From: Pyrenopolyporus hunteri
Lineage: Eukaryota > Ascomycota > Sordariomycetes > Xylariales > Hypoxylaceae
DNA: 64,000 nt
Assembly: GCA_902806595.1 (NCBI GenBank)
Contig: CADCXC010000005.1
Span: 1,674,001-1,738,000, forward strand
Direction: 5' to 3'
Shown: positions 1 to 12,057 of the stretch, one piece after another
Position numbering within the stretch: the stretch's first letter is position 1
Layout: the number at the start of each line of letters is the position of its first letter
Made by a program: the position numbers and the translations under genes
Notes under the pieces: model-generated
Database searches by the model: none
What the model saw: the letters and a program-made list of their open reading frames with translations, nothing else
Told to the model about the DNA's origin: nothing

Positions 1-128
1 ATTCGGTTCAGATAAGTGTACCAACCCTTCTCTCTATCATCGGTATTCTCGACGGAATTTACGCTGGGAAAAAAGAATAAATCGTAAGCTCTCGAACCAG
101 GTATGGGAAGTAACAAAAAAAAAAATCA

Positions 129-1024
129 CTAACCAGGGCCGCCGATCGCGGTAGTAATAGGCCCGCTCTCAACATAGACGCCAGAGAAGTAGAAGTCCTC
201 GACACCGTCAGAGTAGCCGGAACGCGGCAGCTCGAGGACGCCGAGGTGCCAGTCGGCGCCGTTGGACGAGGTCGAGGTCTTGACGGGGGCGACCACCTGC
301 GTTAGGGGGTCGCCGCCCTCCGAGTGCCAGAAACCAACCGAGCCGCCGCTGAAGTCGATCTCGAAGGCGATGTTGTGCCATACGTTGGGCTTCCACTCCG
401 TCTTCCACTTGGAGTTCTGCGAGACCATGCTGTGTGGGGGATTAGTATTGATTTTTAGAAAAATCATGTGTTATGATTCCATCGTGATTTCGAGCCAAGA
501 GATACGTTACTTGACAAGTGGACAAGTGAGTGTCGAGCAGAAACTTACAACTGCAGGTTCGGGTTCTCGGTGCCCTGCTCGCCGGAGATCCAACCGTACT
601 TCATCTCGACGAAGTGGCTCTCGAAGAAGCAGATCTGGTGCTCGCGGTTCTTGGACGGGGCGTTGGTGTCCTTGCGCATCATGCTGAAATGGTAGAAGAC
701 CTTGCCGCTGTTGATCGCGGCCTTGGTCTGCGGGATCAGCTCGATGCGGCGCATGTTCTGGCCGTTCCAGAAGGCCGTGCTGTCCAGCGTGAACTTGGCT
801 CCCTGCTTCGACACCTTATCCGCCGGATTCTTGTAGTCCGGCGAGAAGTTGACGTACTTCTCGACCGAGCCCGACCCGTGGATGTAATACTGGTACGGTC
901 CCACTTGGTTCGACCACGACCACTTGTTCAGGTCGGCCGATGTGCCTAAGTCGTTGAACCGCCCGTCCCAAAGGACTGCCGCGCTGGCGACCGTGGCCAA
1001 TGCCGAAATGAGGCTGGCCTTCAT
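129..1024 (-). CDS. Secreted GH131-family beta-glucanase
   Basis: Two exons (1024-549 and 429-129, minus strand) separated by a 119-nt intron with donor GTAAGT and acceptor CACAG; they join in frame to give about 258 residues. The first ~17 residues (MKASLISALATVASAAV) are a classic secretion signal; there is no membrane segment afterwards. The body has the WDGRFND start, aromatic-rich beta strands and the HNIAFEIDF and DFYFSGVYVE stretches that I associate with glycoside hydrolase family 131, enzymes of plant-biomass-degrading fungi acting on beta-1,3/1,6- and beta-1,4-glucans outside the cell. Length fits a lone catalytic domain; no CBM1 is visible, and reading past the stop across a possible further intron meets another stop at once. 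Family call is from remembered sequence pattern; substrate specificity cannot be told. Confidence 0.78.
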
Positions 1025-1829
1025 CTTGAAACGTAAAATCTCTCAACGACTACCCCGACGATACAGAATGCGAATGCGAGGCCTTGGCTTAGACGTTAGG
1101 CGAGTTAGAGTGATGCAAGAAAAGGGCCCGGTGTTAAGAAGCCAGGTATGAACTCTCGCGGCCGAGACATTATATAGGTATATTTCTGCGGGATCGATAT
1201 GCAATAGCCTCCATCGTGCTATTGGCACCCTGGCTGGAGAATTGCGTACGGGCAGGGGGTTCCATCAAGAGAGACAATCCAGGCGCGGGCCAGATTCAAT
1301 CTGGGGGTGGCAGGCCGGACCGCTGTAGGAACAGTTGGGAGGAATTCTATAGCGAAGCGCGTAGTGAACCGCGGACGTGAGCCTCCGATAAGTATCCCCA
1401 GAGACCAGGTTATATTGAATGCGGGAGACGAAGCGTCGTGGAATTTAGCCTATTGTGACGTGTAGGCCATACTACCCGCTCCTTTCTCGCACCATTCCCC
1501 ATGGAGATCTCTCAACGAAGACTAAGGCACATCTTAGCTTATTGCAAGCATTTATTAGCGCGCCCATGTTAACTCGTAGAGCTACATATAGAATACAGAT
1601 ATTTAGGTATATAACTTAATACGTCCCTCAAGGCAATTTATATCTTAGGTAACTGTCTTTCGCAGCTTAGCAATCCACTGAACAGCTCGACGACTGGCGT
1701 CGGAACCGCGTAGGTCTACTCTTCTGTTGATTAATGCCAACTAAGTGATATAAATATATGTGGAATGATGGTGAATCCGCCGACGACCACGACGCTGGTA
1801 GTCAACGGCATCGCCCACCGGAGGCATAT
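1025..1829. other. Intergenic: promoter side of the GH131 gene, 3' side of the sugar transporter
   Basis: About 0.8 kb with no coding potential I can support. It must hold the promoter of the minus-strand GH131 gene and the 3' UTR of the minus-strand transporter gene. No tandem repeat or inverted repeat of note was seen. Confidence 0.6.
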
Positions 1830-3857
1830 TTAATATTCTAGTCCGGCACCGCTGCTGTTTCTAACTAGGGTAGCTCGATCCAGGCTAGCTCTAGGTTGGT
1901 CGACACTCCTCTTGCTGTGAGACGTACCTGGCCGTGAATCGATTGGATCACCCTGTTCTGCGGCGTATATAGCAGCTGCTGGGACTGACATATCATCATT
2001 AATCTTGTGAATGAAGTACGCGGCTATAAGTGCAAAGAAGCCGCCGCAAGCTAAGACGATAGCGATACTGTGGTCGCCGGGGACGCCTCTTGGCTTCTGG
2101 AATAGGCGGAAGATAATGCTAGAGCCGAGAGTAGCGATGAACTGTGGTGAAGCAATGGCCATGTTGTGAATACCGAGGATGACGCCGGCTTGATCTGGTT
2201 CTTCCTCATCGGCTTGCAATCGGGACTCTTCGTCAAGGAACCCGTCATCGGAGTCGCCTGTGTTTAGTTGCTCACCTTGAGCGAGGGATCTCATTTGTTG
2301 TTTTCGGGCTCGATACATAATGTCACGGCGGCTGATTTCGGCGCTGATTATGGCCCATGGTGCCCAGAGCGCCAAAGCCCACGTAATACCAATAAGACCA
2401 ATGAGTGCCGTTGCAGCTTCGACTGATCGGACGAGAACCGTACAGAACATCACACCGGCGAAGAGTATCTCGGATAATAACCAGGCCCTTCGTAGGGTGA
2501 ATCCGGGGATAACTAGGCGAGACAGAAAGCTTTTGCCATCGGAGCCCTCGATGATCCCGGGACTTTCTCCAGGCGCATTGGCGATAACCGGGTTGTTGTC
2601 GTACGTCGGATCGATGAAGAAAGGAAGCAGGACGTTGGTTGCTAAGCTGGTGATGGCGAATATTAACAGAGCAAAGGTGCCCACCCTGGTGGCCTTCTCA
2701 TAGAGCTCATCCAACTCTTCCGGAGTCATGTGGGGATTCTCTTCTAGGAAGGGCTCGACGTAGATTTCTCCGATATAGGACGATGTGTAGAAGAGCATGG
2801 GAAAGAAACCGATCCATGCTGCAAACTGGACAACGCAGACCTTGGAAACTTGTGGAGGTAGTCTCTTGATAGCAGCAAAGATCTTCACGAAAAATGAAAG
2901 AAGTCCCGGTCGATCAGCGGCTGGGCGCCCCTCAAGTTGAGGGTTCCGCTCACGGATTGTTATAGTGCTCAACAAAACTGTTGTGCAAAGTATGATACTC
3001 GCAATCGCACAAAGGTCCTTGAATTGAGTGCCCCCAAACCACCAAACATATTTCGGGAGATTAATACCGCCAGCGATGTAACCGATAATATTGCCGACTC
3101 CCACTAGCCTGCTAGCCATGGAGTTGGCGGCTTCTTGTTGATGGGATGGTGCGCAGTCAACGATGAAGGCTCGAATGGACGCCTGGACCGTATTGACCGC
3201 AACATCAAGGACATAGATCCAAATGACGGCGACAACGATGATGGTAATCTTTACATTATGAGATTCGGGGTCAACTCCGAACAGGCTGAAGATTCCCCCG
3301 ATTATCTCTCGGATCCACGCAAGGAACATGAAGGCCAGCGAAGTGGCTGCGGCACCACCGAGCATGAATGGCTTGCGTTTCCCCCAAGATATCCTGCAGT
3401 TATCACTGAGCATACCGACGTACGGCTGGACCAGAGTCCCGGTGAGCGGTCCGGCGACCCATACAAGAGCCATCAGAGACTTGCTTAAGCCGAGAGACAA
3501 CAGGTACGGGGTGCCGTTGGATAGTTCTACAGCCCAAGCAACTTGTAACCCTCCGATGCTCATCGTCAAGAGCAGGAGGTACCAGATGCTCTTGGTCGAC
3601 TGAAATTCATCATGCTCGGCCTGTCTATTACGCTCCTCGTCTAGGGAATCTCGCTCAGCCCTGCTAGGGGAGAGGAGAGGAGAGTTCTCGTTGAGCCCAT
3701 CCGGAACCGGAGCCTCTCCGCTGTTAACCCTTATTGTACTTTCAGACCACGCGGATTCTGCATTGTTGTTCGGTTTCGATGGCGGATCGTATTTGCGGTG
3801 CGGCGACGGTGGACGGTCCGAGGACGAGGACGAGGAGCCCGACAATGACGAGGTCAT
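1830..3857 (-). CDS. SUT-type sugar/H+ symporter (GPH/MFS transporter)
   Basis: Single uninterrupted frame of 675 residues. Around twelve hydrophobic segments follow a Ser-rich hydrophilic N-terminus of ~90 residues, so a plasma- or vacuolar-membrane transporter is expected. Features of the glycoside-pentoside-hexuronide/SUT group are visible: VELSNGTPYLLSLGLSKSL in TM1, the loop RISWGKRKPF (the RxGRR-like MFS motif between TM2 and TM3), and DVAVNTVQASIRAFIVDCAP in TM4-5, as in plant sucrose transporters and fission yeast Sut1. A long cytosolic loop rich in Asp/Glu splits the C-terminal half. The likely role is proton-coupled uptake of sucrose, maltose or another alpha-glucoside; the exact sugar is not readable. 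The start is the first ATG of the frame, and no intron is needed. Confidence 0.85.
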   Translation of the reverse strand: MTSSLSGSSSSSSDRPPSPHRKYDPPSKPNNNAESAWSESTIRVNSGEAPVPDGLNENSPLLSPSRAERDSLDEERNRQAEHDEFQSTKSIWYLLLLTMSIGGLQVAWAVELSNGTPYLLSLGLSKSLMALVWVAGPLTGTLVQPYVGMLSDNCRISWGKRKPFMLGGAAATSLAFMFLAWIREIIGGIFSLFGVDPESHNVKITIIVVAVIWIYVLDVAVNTVQASIRAFIVDCAPSHQQEAANSMASRLVGVGNIIGYIAGGINLPKYVWWFGGTQFKDLCAIASIILCTTVLLSTITIRERNPQLEGRPAADRPGLLSFFVKIFAAIKRLPPQVSKVCVVQFAAWIGFFPMLFYTSSYIGEIYVEPFLEENPHMTPEELDELYEKATRVGTFALLIFAITSLATNVLLPFFIDPTYDNNPVIANAPGESPGIIEGSDGKSFLSRLVIPGFTLRRAWLLSEILFAGVMFCTVLVRSVEAATALIGLIGITWALALWAPWAIISAEISRRDIMYRARKQQMRSLAQGEQLNTGDSDDGFLDEESRLQADEEEPDQAGVILGIHNMAIASPQFIATLGSSIIFRLFQKPRGVPGDHSIAIVLACGGFFALIAAYFIHKINDDMSVPAAAIYAAEQGDPIDSRPGTSHSKRSVDQPRASLDRATLVRNSSGAGLEY

Positions 3858-3975
3858 CGATTGGACGGGGTCGCTTTCGCAACTAAGCTATATGGCAGGA
3901 TATCTAGGAACGGACGATCGACCGACTACGAAGAGCGAGAGGGAGGAGTAGAAGTCTATCGACGGGAGAGTGACT

Positions 3976-4018
<43 letters not shown>

Positions 4019-5395
4019 TTATTGCTAACTCTTGTGTTTATTATATGCGTGCATGTCAAAGCTCGAAGGTTACGTGAAAAGGATTCGGCAGACCGGGGGT
4101 CCGAAGAATTTAGCCGTCTAGATCTAGAAGATGTAGGGAGTGGATGTCACACGGGTTCAACCCGAGGCAGCAGCACGAGACTGAGTACAACGAAAATGGT
4201 GGCGCGTGGTAATTGGTTCGGATAGGGATGAGCTGGACACTGCCGGGGGTTGTAGTGGTTGTAGTAATGGTAATGATAGTGACAGTGGTAGTAAGTAATA
4301 GTAGGAGGTGATCGTTAATACGCTATTGGGGGGTGCCACGGGCTTAAAAGCGCATGACCTGAGGAAGGGCACACGCCAATGGACTAGTTGGAAAGCCGCG
4401 ACATTTTGAAATAGGTACCTTGCGGTATGTAGTACAAACCACCTATATACTAACCATAGTACATTTACACACAAAGTCGCGATGACATCAGGGAATAGGA
4501 CCTTTGAGTAATAGGGCCATGGGTACCCGCTTCCGATTTCCGGGTGAACAGGTGTGGAGAGAGAGGCTAGACTGTGTTTGGTTTGGACCTAAACTCTGTC
4601 GGGGCTCCTCTCACTCACTTGTAACTGCCATGGTACCAGACAGCCCAAGTAAAGCGGGCAATCTCTGGAGTCAGGCATTATAAATACACTAATCCGAACG
4701 TCAATTGCAAATGGCAGAATAAGAGTTGGATATGTGCATACTGGGCCGGTGGATCAATATATGTATATTATTCAGATAGCCCACATAGAATGGATATTTG
4801 GAATGAAACAAGGTACCTAAGATAGGTACCTTATATTGAATTAAGACTTGTCAAACCTGTACGTCTCGTAATAGGCCGGGATAAGACTTGTAGGAGGCGC
4901 TGATTAGGGTGAATACCAGGTGCTCTATACGCCAAGCGTGACTAGGATATATTGATTTAAGAAATGTCGATTTCTACATATGTATATATCGGACCGTACT
5001 GTTCTAGCGAGTCAGGCATAGGTGTGGGTCAGGGCCCTGCAGCCGTAACTGTTTCTGTTCTGCGTACCTGTAGGTGGTACAGTACACTACAATGGATACC
5101 TTGAAAGGTAAAGGTTGGCGGCGCTGCGGCGGAATCAGCTGCCTGGAATAGCAGAAGGTGCAAGCTGTCGATTTCAAAACTTGCAGTGCCTATCGAATTG
5201 TTCGAGCGCCGTCGCCCGACGCCGAGTTCGTCCCGACTTCAACATCTCAATCAACTTCACACCGAACCATCCGACCCCTCGACATTTCATGCGTTTGCAC
5301 GCCGGATTATTGCTGCTCAGTTTAGAGCGACACGCTTACATCTCGCCCAAGCATCAGTCTCCAACTTGAGGTCGTCGCCGTCGGTTGTCGCAACC
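3858..5395. other. Divergent intergenic region between the sugar transporter and NHX1
   Basis: About 1.5 kb separating two genes transcribed away from each other, so it holds both promoters. It contains a hexanucleotide repeat close to the transporter start and a palindromic GGTACC-type motif pair at 4811-4832. Short open frames on both strands here look like chance. Confidence 0.6.
3975..4020. repeat. Hexanucleotide tandem repeat (GTTGTC)n
   Basis: Roughly seven copies of the six-base unit GTTGTC, decaying to GTT at the right end. It lies about 120 bp upstream of the transporter start codon, in its promoter or 5' UTR. Confidence 0.9.
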
Positions 5396-7671
5396 ATGTT
5401 GACAGAAGTTGCCGGCTCCCTTATGGAGCTCGCTCGTACGTCAATCGAATTCCGACCCGTGTCGCAATATTGTCGTTATATGTGCTCTTACTAACAATTG
5501 TATGCTATAGGACGAGTTGACGAAGAGACCGATCCCGATGGTATGATATCCGTTACCTGATCGCGCCGCTCGAGCCTACCAATCGACCCAATCTAACAGC
5601 GTATTACAGATGCCGACTCGGGGCAAAAGGAAATCGACGCGTCGTGGGCGCTCTTTATATCCATCATGCTCCTCATCATTGCCTTCTTCACAAGCTATAT
5701 GTTGCAGCAGAAGAAGGTCCAAGCTGTCCACGAAACCGTAATTTCTATCTTTGCCGGTTCGTCGCCTTACAGAAATAATATGGAAATAGCAAGAAGAAAC
5801 TGATGACGGGTTACCAGGAATGACCGTAGGGTTGATTCTTCGAGTGAGCACCGACCAGTCCATTCGACAACTCGTAAGCTTCGATTACCAAATCTTTTTC
5901 AACCTCTTACTGCCGCCCATTATTCTCAACTCGGGTTACGAATTGCATCAAGCCAACTTCTTTCGCAACATCGGTACCATATTGACCTTCGCTTTTGCTG
6001 GCACCTTCTTGTCTGCCGTAGTTATCGGCTTGCTGTTATGGCTGTACACCCGAATACCCCTCGAAGGCCTCGACATGACTTTTGTCGATGCAATTTCGGT
6101 TGGCGCAACGTTATCTGCTACGGACCCCGTCACGATCTTGGCCATCTTCAACACCTACAAAGTGGACCCGAAACTATATACCGTTATTTTCGGCGAATCC
6201 ATTTTGAACGACGCTGTTGCAATCGTCATCTTCGAGACCGCGCAGAGGTACAAGAGCGACCCCGCAGGCGCATATGGCTTCATTAGCTTCCTTTCGAGTG
6301 TGGGCTTTTTCCTGCGCGTCTTCTTTGGTAGCTTGATCATCGGCGTCCTGGTAGGTGTCGGCACTGCGCTCGCTCTAAAATTCACATATATCCGGAGGTA
6401 TCCCCAAATCGAGACATGCATGATTGTGTTGATCGCATATGCAAGCTACTTCTTTTCGCAGGGAGTAGAGATGTCCGGTATGTCCTTTAAGATACGTTTC
6501 TAACAAAGTGCCCGGCTAAAGCGTTGTAGGCATTGTGTCTTTGCTGTTCTGCGGCATTACTCTTAAGCATTACGCCTATTTCAACATGTCGCGCCGAACC
6601 CAACTCAGTACCAAGTACTTTTTCCAAATATTAGCCCAGCTATCCGAAAATTTCATCTTCATCTACTTAGGATTATCATTATTTACGGACAACGATCTCC
6701 AGTTTCAACCTCCTCTGATCATTGTCACGATCGTGGCCGTCTGCGCTGCTCGGTGGGTAGCTGTGTTCCCACTGTCTAAGGCTATCAATTGGTTCATTCA
6801 TTATCGGGCGCGGCGTCGTGGTAAGGAAGTCAACGATGAGTTACCTTATAGCTACCAAGCCATGCTATTTTGGGCCGGTCTACGCGGAGCTGTCGGTGTA
6901 GCGCTAGCTGCTTTGTTGACGGGGAAAAATTCGTATGCCCTGAAGGCCACCGTGCTTGTTGTGGTAGTGCTTACCGTGATCATCTTTGGCGGCACGACGG
7001 CACGAATGCTAGAGATCCTGGGCATCAGAACAGGGGTTGTTGAGGAGGTTGATAGTGACGATGAATTTGATATCGAAGCTGCACCGTCTGGCTCTTATTA
7101 TAAGCGGTCTGGGACCGGAATCGGATACAACCCCCGACAGAGGAATGGGTCGGTGCGCCTTGACCGTGTGGATTCTGGGAGACTTCAACAACCTGCGGGG
7201 CCAGAGCGAGGAAGTTATGTATCCGGACACCGCTCACCGTCCTTCCCAACATCACGCGCTACAAGCACAAGCCGTAAGGGCTCTCGCTCTCGCCAGGATG
7301 GCGGCGAGGATATCGAGCGAGCAGATCTGCTGGGCCGTAGTGGTAGTGCGACTGACTCGGATCTAGGGAGCGATATCGACACTTCAGATCTCCCGCCCCC
7401 TGCTCGGAAATCAACGCGGAGTCCTGTTGCCACATCAGGCGGAACGTCAGAGGAAGAGGGCGTATTTTCATATCCGACATCAGGTCATCGAGAAGGGGCG
7501 CCTGTGTCTGCCAGGGCAGCAATTAAGCAGTTGCTTACTGCGCAGGATCCGCAGGCATTATTTAGACAGCTCGATGAGGACTATATCAAGCCTAAACTAC
7601 TCCTTGACGGTGGCAACGGCGGGCCCAGCGGCGGAAGAGGGAACGGAGATGGAGATTCCGGGCCGAGTTAA
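5396..7671 (+). CDS. NHX1: Endosomal/vacuolar Na+(K+)/H+ exchanger, Nhx1 type (CPA1)
   Basis: Five exons: 5396-5435, 5511-5540, 5610-5756, 5818-6477, 6530-7671; introns of 52-75 nt with good GT/AG ends. They join to 672 residues (yeast Nhx1 is 633). The family exchanges cytosolic Na+ or K+ for luminal protons in late endosome/prevacuole and sets pH and trafficking. Visible: N-terminal hydrophobic segments, the amiloride-site-like FFNLLLPPI near residue 99, SATDPVTILAIFN near 172, and the transport-site GESILND with the acidic pair near 203-204; about 11-12 membrane segments end near residue 460. The tail is hydrophilic, Ser/Asp/Gly-rich and probably cytosolic. The first exon codes only 13 residues, so automatic gene callers may start too late. 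The kinase gene downstream has the same orientation with its own 1.1-kb spacer. Confidence 0.9.
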
Positions 7672-8747
7672 AGGGGTAAGTCTCTATCTAGAGGACAGAC
7701 ATGAATACGCACGCATGAATAAACGTTGTAATATACTGTTTATGTAGACTACTAGAGATCCATTGGCATTACGCGGTGTTGGCGGTATCGTGTTTAGACG
7801 TCATAACCTGTACCGTACAGAGCGTATATGGGTAATAAGAACTCGTTAGCGATTTATGTACGCCATCCCCATTATCTGTCGTTACGATGTTATGAGGTAT
7901 ACAATACATCTGATTATAGTTGCAATTGATGCAACCCCCTAGGGTCGCTACCTACCGCTATATGGGGCTGTGAGGTAGGCAGCTAATGCAACCTAGCCCT
8001 TTTGGCTGTGCCATTCCAGGCTAACTCGAATGAGCTGATAGTGCTACCAGCCGTTCTAAACTTAGTCATCCCCCGGTATCTACACGTAGGTACGTAGGTA
8101 GGTACTATACGTAGGTACCTAGGTATATATACGTATATGCACGGCAATCCGCATTGTAACCTGGAGGGGCTATGTATGTACCTAATGTATCATCGACGAG
8201 TCCCTTCGCTTAGTACATGCACTTCGTGTGAGCATCTATATATATGTACTTACAAGGTACGTATCTATCTAGGGAGGTACCTAAGATAGAGGCGTCTTCA
8301 ACCGTCTTATGTAAAATAGGGCAGGTATAGGGTACCTCTGGGTACTGGCTTAGGGGATCTGGTGGGGACGTTTACAGGTGGCACGGCCTGTTACGAAACA
8401 AGCAGGACAAATAGGAACGGGTCCGACCTTCAGTATCGACAACCCCTACAACACAGTTCCACCGTCTTTAACTATATCGAAGAAGCCCAGCAACTATCAA
8501 ACCGTCCGAGATATTCTCCTTTCGGTGCGCCTACACGAAATAGGTTCACTGATACTACCAGCTACCCGCTCCGTCCATACAGAAATGCGTCAATTATAGC
8601 TGCCAGGCGCATGTTGTCTGCCTCGATCTCGATGCCACGACCGTGAAGATCCCCCCCCGATCGTTGCCAACCTTGACCGACTCCCACCTCGTCTCCCTCC
8701 CTCTCTCCTTGCCCATCCAACCGTAGACCCCTTTCTGAGCCGACAGC
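7672..8747. other. Intergenic: NHX1 3' end and kinase promoter
   Basis: About 1.1 kb without a supported gene. Between 8085 and 8283 there are several overlapping copies of the ACCTAGGTAGGT-type palindromic motif with TATA-like runs. The last 100 bp before the kinase ATG are pyrimidine rich (CCCTCCCTCTCTCC), as expected for a fungal leader. Confidence 0.6.
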
Positions 8748-11700
8748 ATGGCGTCGTATGGAAATACCGTGCCAATGGCGGCACCTCGTTCCGGCCAGCA
8801 GGTCGCTTACGGCGCGCCAATGCAAACGCACGGCCATATGCCAATGCAAGGACACTCTGCTCCTGCCGGTACCTTCGCTCCAGGCACCAAGATACAGGTC
8901 GGCAATCATAGGGTAGTGATCCAAAAGTACTTGTCCGAGGGCGGATTTGCACATGTCTATCTTGTCAAACTTCCACGCCCCGTCGACGGCACTGACCAGG
9001 CCGTGCTTAAGAGAGTTGCCGTGCCGGACAAGGAGACCCTCCGCGGTATGCGGACCGAGGTCGAGACAATGAAACGGCTCAAGGGCCACCAGACCATTGT
9101 CACCTATATCGATTCGCACGCATCCGAGCTGAAGGGCGGCGGATACGAGGTCTTCTTACTCATGGAGTACTGTAACGGGGGAGGCCTTATCGACTTTATG
9201 AATACTCGATTGCAACATCGTCTCACCGAACCTGAGATTCTCAACATCTTCTCCGACGTTGCGGAAGGAGTTGCTTGCATGCATTATCTCAAGCCGCCCC
9301 TACTACACCGAGATTTGAAAGTCGAGAACGTCCTTATCACGGTAAATGGCTCCAGGAGGAAATTCAAGCTATGCGACTTTGGTTCAGCTGCCGCGCCGAG
9401 AGCCGCGCCTCAGACCGTCGCAGAGTGCCGCTTGATAGATGAAGACGTTCAAAGGCACACCACATTACAATATAGGAGTCCGGAGATGATTGACGTGTAT
9501 CGGAAGCAACCTATAAACGAGAAGTCGGACATCTGGGCTCTGGGCGTGCTTCTCTATAAGCTATGTTACTATACCACGCCATTTGAGGACCAAGGGCAGC
9601 TCGCTATCCTGAATGCAAGCTTCAGATTCCCCAGTTATCCAGTATTCTCCGACAGATTAAAACAGTTGATTGGTAAGTTACGCAGTATTGTTGCCAGAGT
9701 TTCTATACTAAGCGAAACCACAAAGCGTCCATGTTACGGGAAGACTTACGATCTCGACCAAACATATACCAAGTGCTCCGAGAAAGCTGTTTAATGCAGG
9801 GCCGTGAAGTACCTATACACGACGTATGCATACCCAGGTAATTTTCCTATCGTGTATCATTAGGCTAAACATCCTCCAGATCTACTCCGGACAAGCACAG
9901 TCGGAATCGAGGAACGAGAAACAGTCGAATGCGGGTAGAGAGAGCAGAAATACCCCAGCTATAGGCGCGGTATACTCTCCACCACAGCAAGCACAGACTC
10001 AAGCCATTCCAGAAATTACACCCATGAGGCGTGGTAGACCAACCGTCTCCGGCCAATCCGCCCCGAAGCTAGCGCCTAAACCGAGCCCGTCTCCGGCACG
10101 AGTAACAAATGGTGATCCGTTCGCTGCGTTAGACTCCAAAACAGGGCCCGGCTTTGAGGGAGACGAACTATCGTCAAGGTTTCCGACACTCGACCAATTC
10201 TCCCTCCTCCATGACCAGGGCGCAAAGTTTGACTTCGACAGCCCGACGTCTCCCGCAGACCCACAGAAGCAGCTGAGCCAACGCGTCACCGACCAATTGG
10301 CTGATGAAGCCTTCATTAGGCCCCAAGCCACGATAGAAAGAGCCCCGTCGAGCCAGAGACAGTCGGCGGATCTAAGCCGAGTTCAGTCGGCAACACCTGT
10401 GACCGGGTTGCGGAGACCCTCACCTCCTCCCGGTTCCGTCAACAAACCGGGCTCGGCACCCCCGAAACAGCCTTCGGAGATGAGCCGCGCCTCGGCCATA
10501 ATCTCTAGTAATCCTGAACTCCAAGCTATTTCTTCCCCCCCGCCGCAGATTCCTCAAGATAGCCCAATGAGGCCCGCCATGGTCTCGACCGGGACGATGA
10601 CTAGCAGCCCTCCCCCCGAGCGGCCAACTCGAGATTTCCCCCCAATCCATCGATTCCCGCCAACTGACCAACACCGCCCGACGAGTTTACCCAGACAGCA
10701 GGAGCCCGTAGGTACCGGCCAAACACGAACGGATGTAGCTTATGCGCTCCGGCCCATGCCGACTTCTCGCATCGATCCCGTCACGCCACAGCCGGGACAC
10801 GCTCGACACTCATCCTCATCGCGACCATCTTTAGAAGGTGGTCGACCGAGCGCGGATCAGCTCGAACCACTATCCTGGTCGGCCGGCTCCAGAGGACGCC
10901 CTAGGCCAGCGAGTACGTACCTTGAATCCGATATCGACTACCTGCGAGAACGAGAAGCAGCGCCAAGGCCGCTCCGATCCCCAAGCTACTCTCCAAATTT
11001 AGCCGGAAGTGCGTCATCCCCCAGACTCGAGCCCCAAGATGAAACAGCGATAGAGTCAAACGTAGATTTCCTTAGATCGATGGAGGATTCCGACTCTAAG
11101 AAGAAAGAAAAAGGTATCAAACAACATACGAAGCGCTCCAGTCTCAGCTCTTTGTCGGGCAAGAACATCCTAGCCGGGAGGTTTGGCGATGCTTTCAAGC
11201 GGTTTGAAGGCAGCACTTCCGGTTCAGGCGCACGAACTCCGTCTCCCCTAAAAGACATGGAGCGTCACGAGCTAACCCCTATTGCTGGATCGGAGGCGAC
11301 AGACGGTCGCAGCGACGACGGGCACCTTGGGGAACCCGAGATGACGCCGGAGATGCGCCGGGAGCTTGAACTGCAAGCTCTCGCCGAGGAGGAGCGGAGG
11401 GTAGAAGCAGCCGCAGCTGAATATAAGCAACGAGTGGCAGCCCGTGAGGGTGGGGGCCCGGCTTCGCTTCCTAAGAGCATTGGTGGCGTGTCGAGAGCTG
11501 TGAGCATACAGAACCGTGTGCAGAATCTGTTAGATGAGTCTCAGAAATCCTCGCAGCAGGTACAGCGCACGGCGTCCGGTTACGGCAAGTTTTCGGACGC
11601 AGCTACAGCCAAGAGCCGCGTGGAGAAGCAACTCCCCGAAGTCCCCAAGAAAAACTTCACGGGCAGCCGAGCAGGAGCACCTCCGCTCAAGCCCGTCGCT

Positions 11701-12057
11701 ACCGCGACCAACACAGCCACCGCGTCTCCAGGACGCCCCCAGCCCGACCCCAGCTCTCCTAACAAACCAACGCTTCCTCCCAAGCCCACACACCTCAACA
11801 ACCTGCCAACGGGCGGCAGCCGCGCTAGGTCACCCCCGAAAACAGCACCATCGCAACGCCCCCTCGGCCCCACGCACCAGACCTCCTCCGAGCACCTCGC
11901 CGGCGTGGGGCTGCCCGGCCGCCCCATCCTCGAGATGACCTTCAAGGAGAAAGAGGACTACCTCCAGGACTTCGCCAAGCGGTTCCCCAGCCTGAGCTCC
12001 ATCGAGATGGTCGAGCGCGACCTGGACGCTGAGATGGAGAATAGGGGAAGACGCTAA
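8748..12057 (+). CDS. Ark/Prk (NAK/AAK1-like) Ser/Thr kinase of actin-dependent endocytosis
   Basis: Three exons: 8748-9672, 9726-9823, 9880-12057, giving 1066 residues; introns are 53 and 56 nt. Exon 2 ends at a GTATGC donor, which keeps the frame with the long third exon. The kinase domain spans about residues 50-325: Gly-rich loop SEGGFAHVYLV, catalytic Lys in AVLKRV, LHRDLKVENVL (HRD), LCDFGSA (DFG), YRSPEM, and a short tail after LREDLRSRPNIYQVL typical of numb-associated/Ark-Prk kinases. The rest (~700 residues) is Pro/Ser/Arg-rich disorder with many PxxP-like stretches suited to SH3 binding, and a Glu/Arg-rich helix near the end. Yeast Ark1/Prk1 phosphorylate coat and Pan1-complex proteins at cortical actin patches; the same role is inferred here. 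Confidence 0.88.
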
